Of a stretch of 50,006 nt of DNA, positions 13,401 to 26,216 are shown in pieces. This stretch comes from Sperchopsis tessellata. Taxonomy: Eukaryota; Arthropoda; Insecta; Coleoptera; Hydrophilidae. The number at the start of each line of letters is the position of its first letter. The first letter of the stretch is position 1. The translations under genes and the position numbers were made by a program. The stretch lies in the NCBI GenBank assembly GCA_033557685.1, contig JAWQRN010000025.1, positions 1-50,006 of the forward strand, written 5' to 3'. The notes below the pieces were generated by a model. That model did not search any database and was not told the origin of the DNA. It was given only the letters and a program-made list of their open reading frames with translations.

Positions 13401-16400
13401 AAAGATGAAACCCCACAACTTTTGTATTTAACATTTTTTATAACTCTTCAATATAAGAGTTAAGGGGGGGGTAAAAATATAGTGAATCACTCTGTACATA
13501 GTATGGTTTTGAGGAACAGTATATATTACAATTGTTATTTTTAAGTAGATTTAGCTCATTCTGTATCTTGGCACGTATACATTCTTCCATCAAAAAATTC
13601 TACTTTTATTAATATTATTAAAGTTAAATAACTAATCAAGGACACTAATTATATTTTACACAAGGGGTGCACAAAATATTTATTCTACAATTCAAAATTT
13701 ATGTAACAATATCTTAATTTAAAACTGAATACAAAGAAAGGTTCTGTAAATTACATATATGGTCATATTGTTTTACTATAATGTTTGAAAGTATTCCCAT
13801 TTTAGATCTGCTTTCTATTAGTTAGTTTAGTTGATTAAAATAAGGATAAAGCCGTCTTGTCAGCTCAGTGGTTAAATACTCGGCTACTAAGCGTAAGGTC
13901 TGGGGTTCAAGATCCAGAGGAGGTCAGCTTTTGTGATTAATAAATAAACAAACAACATAATAAGGATAAACAAAGCGAAGGTATAATTGTTGACATGTTG
14001 ACATACCTCTAGATATATAAGAAGCTGCAAATTCCATGATTTAGAAAAACAAAATATCCTAATACTAGCTTTTGTTTGTTTTGTCCTTATTTTGGCACTA
14101 AATTTCAAGTTAAACATTGGTATGAGGAATTACCCTTTAAAAACTGTAGCATCACATAAGAAAGTCAAAACAGTACCGCTAATAAATATACATATTTATA
14201 TCGAGAGCTAATGAAAAATAACATTTCATATTGATGATTTATTAACAATGTCATCCCGTCATAAATTTGTTTGTTTTATACTGGATACTTCTAAGGCATA
14301 TAAGAAGAATCTGTAAATGACTTCTAATTTTGATATCGAGCATTATCAAAAGTACGCTAGCTTGCTTACAAGTTAGCCTTTTGTTTCATAAGTATCATCA
14401 AAATCGTGTCAACCAAGATGTTTGTATTAAAAAATATAATAATCAGTTTAAGAGACTAACGAGTAAGATCAATCAATCAAGTTTAAATGTGCATTTATCT
14501 AAATGATTTTAAATGATATTTAATAATTGTTTGCGTTATTTAGAAATGGCCTGCATATTTTTATATGAATAATGTAGAATTCAACTTTTTACAATTTTCA
14601 TGTTGATCGTTGTTATAGTCTGAATCAAAATGGAAATTAATTTATGTATTGCTATGAAACTACAGCAGAAAGTCTATGTCAATGTGCGTCCAGAATATTC
14701 TAGCCCTCACTTGACCGCACCATATGATGTTATATAATTTATCATTGTGTTAATGTTAACTGAGCACTTTAAAATAAATACACTATAAGTCGTTGAACTG
14801 TTATTTGTGAACCTGTAAAAACAATAAAGTATTATATGAGTTCATATGCCCATTATTTGCATGGTTTCGGTTCAAAATAACTCTTAAATTTGCTTCTATC
14901 AAAGTTTGATTATAAAGTGTGCTGAAGATGAAAGGAGAAAAACTAACACAAGTCACATTCATGCTACTGTTGAGATTGACGCTGCTGGACGGAAATTCAA
15001 TGAGGGCATGCCAGTTGGTGAGGTGTTTAAGCAAGGTATTTGATTGCATGCAGAGTGAAGTTTCCTTGGGGAAGCTACACTATTATGAAGTGAGAGGCTG
15101 AGAGCTAATAGCCTTCTATTTAAGAGGTAGAAAATAGATAGTTTTCACATAGCGGAACCATTCTGAATTGGAGCCCGTTAACTATGGAGTAGCGCAGGGT
15201 TTGTAGCTTGGGCCTCTGTTTTTCAGCACCCAACCACATTCTATTATTCTTAACCATAATAGTGGCTGATCAAAACCAATAGAAACTGGAGAAAAAAATT
15301 TCTACTACATCTCAGCGAGCTTCATTATGGTTGCCTTATAATAAATAGTAACTATACTAATCTTTAAGTCATCCTTAAATACTCTGGCTCTGAAACAAGA
15401 GTTTATTATGTTCATAAGAGGTGAGGATATGTATCATGCCACTCTCTTCAATATGATGGTATTACTTCTCTCTTTATTTTCACTAGATGGGCATGCCATT
15501 TTCGTTTGCCGCTTGAGGCAAGTAACTAAAAGTATTTAGTTTTCTTCGGGTAAATCTCTAACGGTGGTCTGTTTTAGTACCAAAACCAATAAATAACTTT
15601 TATAGTAATTAAACCTCTGATGTTGTATTAATTGTTGAAGATTTCTGTTGTCTTAATTTCTGTATCGTGAAAAACTTGTATGCACATGTGTGCTAAAGAT
15701 TTAAGCATACGGTTTAATTTGCAATGTACAAAATATCTACAACCTACTTTTGACACTATTTTTTTTATACCATTATGTAAATTTTATTATTTTTTGATTT
15801 TCTTCCTTCATATCCATTTAAGATATATTATTCGCCATAGCAGAATTCGCTCATTCATCAACTTTTGTATCCACAATGTTTTGTATTTAACAAAAAATAA
15901 ACACAATGTATCGTCAGCAATTCATTTCGTTTGTGAGATGGAATATCCATAACTCTCATTAGAGAGCTTAGATAGTACGATGCCCAAATTCTTTACTGCA
16001 AGCACAATCGCTGCAAGTTCCTGCTTGAGGTGCGAGTGTAAGTAGTGCAATCCAACCTCGTCCGTGTCTGGAGGAATTCCTGGGCTACACATGTCCGAGA
16101 GAGGTAAGTATGCTGGAAAGCCGCTGTGCTGAAGTGGGGCTCTAGCACAAAAGTACTAACTCCCGCAATTTGTTCGTATCACCGTTCGGTTTTATATTGT
16201 ATATCAAGTAAATACCCTAGGGTTGACACTTGGACTAATTTTACTGTTTTTTCAATTTTTTTAGGAAGAAGTTCAACAAGAGGATGATTTCTAATTGAAC
16301 AATACTTGGCACTTGTGATAGCTACATATTTTGATGATGTCTCTAGAAGAAAAGCTACCACATGGTAATCTTTACGGAAACCTGAAGATATTTTCGTAAC

Positions 16401-19400
16401 AGTTTTGTATACTTTTTATGTATATTCGATCCAATGAAAAAATAATATACCTGACAGCATTGTTGTGTGCATACAATAGAATCTCGGATAGTGAAAAAAA
16501 TCAATATTTTTTGTTTCTATGGATACCAAATATATATATAGAAGATAAGGAAATGCGTAGAGGAAATTGACTAGTCCAAGTTATACCTAATCCCAATCAA
16601 TCAGACTACATTTAATTTTTAAAGCTGTGGGCCAAGTAATTTCAGAGACTACCTTTACCTCTATACCTTTTGCGGGATTCTGTACTCCAATTCCCAAATG
16701 TGATCGGATTGAACCTCATTATCCACATAAGCTCAAAAATTCGTAGTTCGTATTCACGTTTTCTATAATTATTTTTTGATAATATTAATTAAATTCATTA
16801 TAAAACAACAAGCTATAACACATTACATCAGAATTTCGTGTGATATTTAAGTGACTAATGGGCACACATGTGGCCCAAATCAGTCCACAAAAGTCGCCCG
16901 TAAATGAAGAGGGATAAACATAGAGGCAGTCATACAAAAGTCTATAACGTTTCCTCAAACTCGTCAAAAGATATAAGTCCTGTGTATTATAATATAAGAA
17001 TAATATTGGTTATTAAACTTGGCGTGTGTACGCATTTACAAGAAATACTTCATAATTAATACATACCTGCAGTGAACCACTATTGGTGAAGGTCCTTGTG
17101 GAATTGTAAGCATTTTTTGTAAAAATGGCACCAAACTTTGCGAATACAAAGGTACGCCATGATCAGGCCAAGACGTAAAATGAAGTTGCTGGATCTATTA
17201 CATAAAAAAACTTCAGAATGAATATATAATTAATGTAATATGATATTATCACATAGCACAGTAGTCTAGTGTGTTTCGCTCTTGTCTTTCCAATTTTGAA
17301 ATTTGATCTAATAAAAGACTGTTGAGAAGCATATTTTATATCCATTATATAAATGCATAACTTCTTAATAAATAACTATGGGTAAATGTCTAAGATCACA
17401 AGGAACTGGGCTACCACACTGAATTTTATCTATATAATATTCTAAAGAGGACAATATGGTAGTTACATTTTAGGTTGAAGAAATTATGCCACTACTTAGA
17501 ATTATATCAATTCTCAAACTTTTTTAATATTTATTTATATATAGTTATTATATTACTATTATCACTGATAGAGTCATGCCAACTTATTCATGCTTTATGT
17601 TAGATGTCTGAAGGGCATTGGGGTAGCATTACTTATCTCACGTCAAATAAACTACATTTATGGTTACGGTTCCAACAACTGAAGGTGTGTTGTGCTAACC
17701 CAAATAATTGTTTGTTTTACGCAAGTTACTTTATAGTTAGAATTACTCGACTAATAAAAAAGACTAGAGCCCGAACTGGGACGTGCATGTTCAAGGAGAC
17801 TACTACTTCTGGAGCCAGGTAGATTGTAATACGAAAAGTTTAAATAGTTTTGAAACTTGGTAGTTCGTTAACTCTGAGGTCCCAAAGGATGTACTAATTA
17901 TGAGACCTCGTAGCCATATAGGCAAGATGGCGCTGGCAAACTATTATTTCAAAATATTTTGTTAGCGTCTTGTCTTAAAACAATTAAGAAAATAGGAAGG
18001 CGGTTAAATTTCCTGTAAATGTATCATATACAAATTCATCAAGTGCTTTTACTTTTAGTTAATAATGCTTGAGTATATACAATACAAAATTTACCAAGGG
18101 AAAAATGTAAGGTCGAGTTATATTTTACACAGGATGCTTAAGGTAAGATTTTTCGTTGTGGGTATCTCGGTTATCATACTAGCTTTAAAGATGGATTGAT
18201 GAGAAAATTTCAGAATTATTTCAAATATCAAATTAAACTTCCTCTAGCTTAGTTTATATCTGAGATATTTGCAAAAAGTTTGAATTTTCTTTATTCGCTC
18301 ATTTTTATTTATTTTATATTTGTTATTTTAAAGGTATCATTCTCAAAGAACTTGTTTGTGATGCCACTGTTTATTTATTTTTTACTGTGTTTAGTTTTGA
18401 GCAACACATGTAACTTTTGATTTTCTTATAGGTGCAATTTTTATTTTTACATAAAAAAATTTATTTTTGTTTAGCTTTACAATGAAAAATAATAATTTTC
18501 TTACCTTTTTTAAGAAAAATCATGAAAACATATCTTTATTTTGCACTAAATAAATATGATACTATTTTTGACAATGGTACAATTCATTATAACGTTATTA
18601 AAGAATAAAAAATGAAAAAATACATATCTCTTTAGTAGGCTAGTAGTCGTATGCCAATTTTATTTTTAATGTAATCTCATAAGTAATATCCTGGCTGACC
18701 ATCTTATAGGCCCATTTGATTCAATCCAATCCAATTGCAAACTTTTAGTTTTTTTGCAAATATCAGAAAAAAGAGAAGCAATAGTAAATCTAATTTGATA
18801 TTTAACATTGCCTTAAAATTCTAGAAAAAATGTTTTCCATTTCGATCTTTGTAGTAAAAAATCATCAAAGTAATGGCGTCAGACAATTACATCTTTTAGT
18901 TCCTAGGTCTAACCTAACCTTTGTGTTAGTAAGTACCTGGGAAAATCCCAACACTTCAAATAATTTCTTCTTGTGCAATGTAATTAATATTTCTATTGGC
19001 CACCATTTTGCAATATTTGGAAATTACTCGGTCATAAAATGAGCAGAATATATAACAATTTGTTAAAAACTTCGTAAGAATTGGTTTGTTTCCAAACTTA
19101 GTATCTTTGGTATTAAAATTGAAGTATTCTCAGTAGTGACCTTTAGTTGTGGTACGAACATTATCTCTGTTTTGAGTGAATATTCACATATGTCTTGAAC
19201 TGTGCATTGTAACTTTGAAAGTTTGATAACTTCTATTTTAAAAAAAAAAAATATAAAAATGGATCGTTTGCTAAAATCTGGATCGTTGCTGAAACAAAGA
19301 ATAGTTGAATGCAACTCTAATCATGGAGCACTAACCTTGAAATTCACCAAGACATTAAAACGTAAAATTAGAATGTATTGTCATGAGTATTTATCAGTTG

Positions 19401-22400
19401 GATTTACATATTTGCAATAAAGATTTTTTTTAAGCAAAAAAACAAGAACATGCTTCAAGCCAAAAAGGCACACCAAACATCGCCACTGGCTCCCCATCAA
19501 TGCAAAAGCAGTAAGAGCTTCATATCAAGTACTCTGCTAGCAGCAAAATCTGGATAATCCCACACCATATCAGAGCAACTACAAAAGTAATAACCACCAC
19601 AATGTTGGGGGATAAGGCGACAAAAGATCTAAATTTGATTTTATTATTGAACGATAAGGTAAGGAATGGGATTAAAGATATGTCAAATAATATAAAGGAA
19701 CAGTTCATTTTAAGAGTGTACAAAAGTCAATATTATTCACTACAATCAGTTGAGAGTACCGATGCCTCTAATAATGCTAATTCATTAGAATTTATTCGAC
19801 TTCAATTTGATAATAAAATACAAGAAAATTTGTTATTTTGTCAAACCTAATCAGTCAAAATAATATAGAAACATTGCTGTTGAAATGGGCTATAAACACC
19901 CCTTGATCAGTAGCGCAGTAGGGGGGTGCTTTGAAGCTAAATAAATATTTAATATTGTTAGTTGCCATAGGGCAAAAATGACTCCAATTAACACATTTTG
20001 AGGCACCCAAACCCTCCGGTACGCTCGTGTAGCTTCTTTTAGTACTAGGCCTCACCAAGAAAAAATTGTTTAAGAGAGGATCCTCAGACTATGTAAAATC
20101 GCCATTCTTTATCAATAAAATAGGGTGGCTCATTTCTGTTCATTTTAAAACTATTGAGTATATTACCTTTTAGCGATTGATATTTTATTTTTGTTGAAAA
20201 TATCTTAATATGACTTACCTTGCGTTCTTCTCCATCGTATGACATTGAAAAAATACGAAATTCATAATCAGCAAATAGTTGAGAAGATATAAAAGAAACG
20301 GTTATTGGACCAAACTCCAAGTATTCATTAATATTTGGCCAATATTGCTCAGTTTTTTTCTAAAATAAAATATATGTATACTAATATAAATTAATTTAAG
20401 CATTCCCTTTTAATTACCTTCCCTCCTTCAATAACATTTGCTAACATAATTATATATTGGACATTTTCCTGCCATATCATTCGCCAGAAGTCATTAACAG
20501 TGGTGACTTTGGGTCCTTGTGTTGCAATGTACGCTCTTGATGTATTGTAGCCCTGTATATAAAACCATTGTACAATGTATAGCAGAAAAAAGGAATATTT
20601 TATACTTAGGAAAACAGATACTCAACTAGCTATATTAAATTTATACTATTAGATATTTAAACATAAGCATCTTACTAACAATTAAATATGATTAGGAAAC
20701 AGCTTACCTCAATATAGTTGGCATTTATATAATCGGAGTAATCATCATTATTAATTTTTTCTAGTACAACCCTTGTGTGATCATCTGAAATTTTTTAATG
20801 AAATGTTTAAACTATTTAAAATGTTCACGAAACACCTTTCCAATTGAACTGTACACTATTTTATATATAATCATTTGTATGTACCTGTAATTTTGAAAAT
20901 AACAAGTCATTTTCTGATTATTGACAATAATTTGTAATTGTAACTTTTGAGGAACTGAGCGAAAAGAGTACGCTTTCCAATGGTCCACCCTACCTGGGTT
21001 AGAAATTATATACATGCATCAATATTTATTGTATTGAAAGAACAAGTGAATAATACATATGTTTAAGGTCATCCACATATTAATAGGGAAAGGAAATATG
21101 TTTATATGTAATGGGAAGCAACCATACTCTACTAAATTTTAATCTAGTTACTTTGCTTGTGTGGTATTTTGCTGTACGTATGTTGAGACTAATGTTGGAT
21201 ATCTACCCTGGGATCAATTTGGCATCTCAGGCAACTCATCAAGTGATCATTTCCTTTACTCCTCAGTGCTTCTTGGATTGTATTTATCTTATTAATTTAC
21301 TTGGCTGGCTTATTGCCTATTTTAAATATTTTCCACCATTTCATTATAGTCATTATGCCCACTAGGACCTTAACCCCAATGTTGTATTTGTGTTGTGATT
21401 TCAAGTTTCAGTTCTACTGAATAATTTTTTTTTTTTTAGAATTAACGTCTACACTGATACCATGAATGTGAAAAATGTCCCATATGAAATGTTTAAACTA
21501 TTTAAAATGTTCCTATTGTACTGTACACTTTTTTATATATAAACATTTGTATGAACTGACTTTGATTAAATGCTTCAAAATCTTGTCTCTTTTGAAAATA
21601 ACACGTTATTTTATGATTATTGACAATAATTTGTAATTGTATTTACTACTTTTGAGGAACTGAGCGAAAAGAATACGCTTTGTAATGGTCCACCCTACGT
21701 TGGGTTAGAAATTATATACATGCATCAATATTTATTGTATTGAAAGAACAAGTGAATGAAACTTATGATTAAGGTCATCTCACATATTAATATGGAAAGG
21801 AAATGTGGATATCTACCCTGGAATCAATTTGGCATCTTAGGTAATTCATGAAGTGATCATATCCTTTACTCCTCAGTGCTTCTTGGATTGTATTTATCTT
21901 ATTAATTTACTTGACTGAATTATTGTCTATTTTAAATTAATTAATATTAAAAAGAGGTATCTTCAGGTTTTCCGAGAGATAACCGTGTGTTGACTTTTGT
22001 TTTTGCCGACATTTCATCCACCGTTGCAGGGGACATTATCAAGACATGTAGCTCTTAAGAGTGCTAATTAAACATTGCCATGTAGCTCTGAAAAGTGCTA
22101 GTTTTAGGTGCCGACCAGCTCTAAAAAGTGCTAATGATGCCCTTATTTCTTAACTAGCACTTGTGAGCGGTACATGTTATTCTATTATTACCACTTTTTA
22201 GAACTGATCAGCACCTAAAACTAGCACCTTTCAAAGCTACATGGCAATGTTTAATTACCACTTTTAAGAGCTACATGTCTTGATAATGTCGGCAAAAACA
22301 AAAGCCAACACGGTTTTCTCCCAGAAAAACTGAAGATATTTACTATGGCCGTGGAAGTTTATGTACTGAATTAATATTAAAAAGAGGTATTTGTATTGTG

Positions 22401-25400
22401 ATTTCAAGTTACAGTTCTTCTGAATAATTTTTTTTTTTAGAAGTAACGTCTACACTAATACCAAAAATGTGGAAAATGTCCCATGATATCTTTTATACTT
22501 TATTTGGAATTGTAATTATAACTTCTATGATTTTGTCAACACTTTCGGTAGGAATAATAACCCATCATAATTATGTCTACTGCTTCAGCAGTAAAAATTG
22601 TATGTCAGATACTTTTAAGGGGTATATTGGGTATATAACTAAAAGTGGGATTACTACAGATTTTTTAGTGTAATATATGTACTATAATTATATATAAAAA
22701 TAAAAGTGCCAACCAAAATAGATGGATCTTTCTTCTCAAATAAGGTTTTGAAAGGATCCTAATGCTAATCATCCATTAGTTGCCAGATTTATTTGTGTCT
22801 GGTGAACATTTGTCATATGTATTGTCAAATTTCCGACATATTTTAGAAAACTGTAAAATGTTTTATTTTACAATGAAGACTACTTTCTTAGCATTTCATT
22901 AAACTGATATTAACACACACTTATATCTTAAAGTATAAATATGTTTTGTTAAGTAAAAATTACAAATGTCTATACTGTTTACCTCCATCAGAAAACTTTA
23001 TCAAAATTTAATTTTAAACCAGAATTTATTCAACCATCAAAGACAGTGATTTAAGTAGTAAATTTTAGTCAAAAGTTGATATTAAAGATACACATAGTCT
23101 TATATAAGAGTTTAAAAATTACATTAAAAATTTAGGTTAACATAACATAGATCTACCAACAGACAGATGTAAGTTAGTACAGCCTTGATGCAATATATTT
23201 ATACAACAGGACATATCAGTGAATTGGTACCCATAATCAAAGATTCCAATTCTATAAATTGTAAGCAAAATTTTTAAAAAATTGGCTTCTGAATTAAAAA
23301 GAAATATCTTTATCTATAAATAAATTTGTTATACATGTATCAGTTTTACATATTTATCATTTTTGTATAATTTGTTATTTGTTGTATCCAATTTTGTGGA
23401 TTTGAAAAAGCTTATCTGTAGAAAGTAGAGAAACGTTATCAACTGAAATACTATAAACTATTGTCGTTTATTTTCCAAATTAGAAATCAAGTATATAGTT
23501 TGAACGTTATTCAATTTAAACAAAAAATATATTTAAATATAATATAGATGTATATTAATTATTTCAATTCCTATTGCTTTGAAATTTAATATGTTAATTT
23601 TAATGTGCTCTTCTAATTAAAGCAACCACATTTTTGTTCCTTGTGAGCGAACAAAAAAAATCTGGTATGGCAATTGTTTTTCAAAAGCTTTTACTTTTTC
23701 CACATATTGACTACTTTAAAAGAAAATATAGTTATCGTAAAAAACGACTTTCAATTTGTTGCAAGTATTCTATATACAATTACCAGTATTATTGAATTTT
23801 TAAAACATATATTTATATTAAATTTAGACAAAATATTAGCTTTTTTTTCTATATTTTATGGATGTAAGTTATGGAAGCAAATGATCTAGTGCTTGGTTTT
23901 GTGGTTTCCTGAGGGTAAATTTATTTTAGAATTTTTATTTTGGGTGTGCTTGTTAATTATCTTATTTCTTTTATTAAGGTTGTAACCGTTGTTAATAGCT
24001 ATATGGTATGCAGTTTCACATTATAACGGACTATAGTATCTACTAATTACATTTCCAAGCTGTCCATGACTACTCAAATTTTAATCACCCTATGTTTCTT
24101 TTATATAATAGATATTAAAGTTCATTAATATTTGTCTTAACTCCCCCTCAGTTTCATACTTGTAAACAAAAAATTAGGTTAAGATATTAATATAAACTTA
24201 CATGCAATCAAATTGTTGTACCGATTTTTGAACTTATTGGGCTTTTCTGCGCCATAAGTCCAAGGTTTTGTTTGGCCTCTTACAAAATACTGAAAGTGTT
24301 ATAAACAATGTTACTACTACAGAATATATCAGTATATTAAAACATAAACAGTTATCATTGTAGTCACAAAATTGTCATTTGGCCTAAATGTAAAAAAGAG
24401 GAAAATAAAAGAAACAAATTATATTATCTGGTAAACATTAAAAACTAAATGGATAATTACTATGTACTGTGGAAATAAATTAAAAATATTGGAGTGTGAA
24501 ATAGTGTAACCGGGTTGAAATAACCTCTCCTATTTGAACAGAATCTGGACTCGTCTTATATGTGTGTTTTACATAGATATTCATAATTAGATGAAAGTGT
24601 TCTGTAGTTTAGTGGCTAAGGATCAGACTGCTAAGCATGCAGACTAGGTTCGAATCTCCGAGGCTATCTGCTTTTGTGATTAGGGAAAAACCTATGTGTG
24701 TTGTAGGTGAATGGATACCACGTGCAAGTTAAAGAACCCAATTCCCGTTGATACACTGGATAAGGAAAAACTCCCAGGTATGGTAGTCTAATCCCTGGCA
24801 CTGGTGATTGATTTGTCATAGCAGCGGAGATAGATAGATGTGACCAGATATTTTTCTTGGTTACTAGGATATACGTGGTAAAAACTAGGACTTTGGCACT
24901 ATTATAGAAAGAGAATAATAAACATGTAGGTATATAAGAGGCTCAGCTGTAGCGGACCAAAAAGAGTAAAGTGCTAACGACATAAGGTGTTCTCCTGTTT
25001 TCCAATAGGAACGATTTAGTAATGGCTTATGTTCTCCATTTTCGACTTTTGGACATTTGGACATTTTGGACGCAGTAAGGCAGCAGGACGAGTTAATGAA
25101 ACCATGGCCCTCGTTATCTGTAGACCTGATTATTAAACAAGGATATTGTGACAAGCATAAGAAGGCAGAGAATGCTGAGAATCTACAGACTTGCCAAACA
25201 ATATCAAATGTGTGTATCTATAACTGCGACACATTATATAGCTTAGTGAAATTAGTAGAGCTGGTAACTGAATTGGGCCAAATTCAATGGGAATTTATAG
25301 GTCTGAGAGAAGAAAGAAGAAAAGGAGAAGAGCTTATACAACTCTTAAGTGGACATTTGTTATACTACCATGGCACTAACAATTGAATAAATAGTGGAGT

Positions 25401-26148
25401 TGGTTTCATGGTTCACTAAAGGCCCAAAAATCAAATAGTCAAGTTTGAAAATATCTGCCAGAATTGCAAAGTTAGAAATAAAGATCTCAGCATCTTGGAA
25501 CAATGTAACAATTATTTTAATCCTCAAGAAAATTACCGAAAAATTACCATGAGTCTCAAAGCAGTGGCTTATAAGATCCTTACAAAAATAATTACGAATC
25601 GCCTTATATAACAATTCAATTATTACCAAGTGCACGAATTGATATCTAGATGTAACGAGTATAATCTACCACTACGTTGTACTTTCGTAGACTATGAGAA
25701 AGTATTAGACACGCTCAAGATATCTAAAGTTATTAAAGCTTTGGTCCAAAATGGCCCTCCATTTACCTATATAAAGCTGATTCAAACATCTATAAGAAAC
25801 CCACATAAAACATTAAATTACATCAAGAAACAGAAACGTTTGATATTCAAAAAGATGTTAAACAAGGAGACACAATATCGCCGAAGTTGTTCAGTGCAGC
25901 TCTAGTGTATATGTTCCAGGAACTAGATTGGGAATAAAAGGGAATACAAGCGAATGAAGAATATTTTAATCATTTAAGATTTGCAGATGACATGGCGATA
26001 TGTGTACACACTATCGTGGAGCTCTACGAAAAAGTAGTTGATCTGGATTCTGAAAGTAAAGATGTAGTCCTTAGGATGAATCTTAGTGAAAAGAAATGAG
26101 GTAGCTACATATTGAAGTTGCAGATGCTTTTGTTTCTGAAACAATATG

Positions 26149-26216
<68 letters not shown>

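Larger units (their letters stand above)
11300..13494 (+). mobile_element. mariner-like DNA transposon with both terminal inverted repeats
   Basis: The left end CAGGGTGATTCACTAT (11300) and the right end CAGAGTGATTCACTAT (reverse complement, ending 13494) are each flanked by TA, as expected for Tc1/mariner target duplication. The inverted repeats extend roughly 190 bp inward with shared blocks such as AAAAGTTGT-GGGTTTCATCT and TTGCCTGCA. The 2195-bp body holds a broken mariner transposase and an embedded tRNA-derived SINE. It lies in the intron between the two P-loop exons of the RPTP gene. Confidence 0.88.

Noticed and set aside
13845..13930. tRNA-like cloverleaf
   Set aside because: B box has an insertion and the acceptor arms do not pair; the shared 3' junction with 24590 shows a SINE.
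15960..16160. Possible RNase H-like text on the minus strand
   Set aside because: One short motif only; not enough to call an element.
19475..19575. HWLPINAK, possible LINE C-terminus
   Set aside because: Single weak motif without supporting neighbours.
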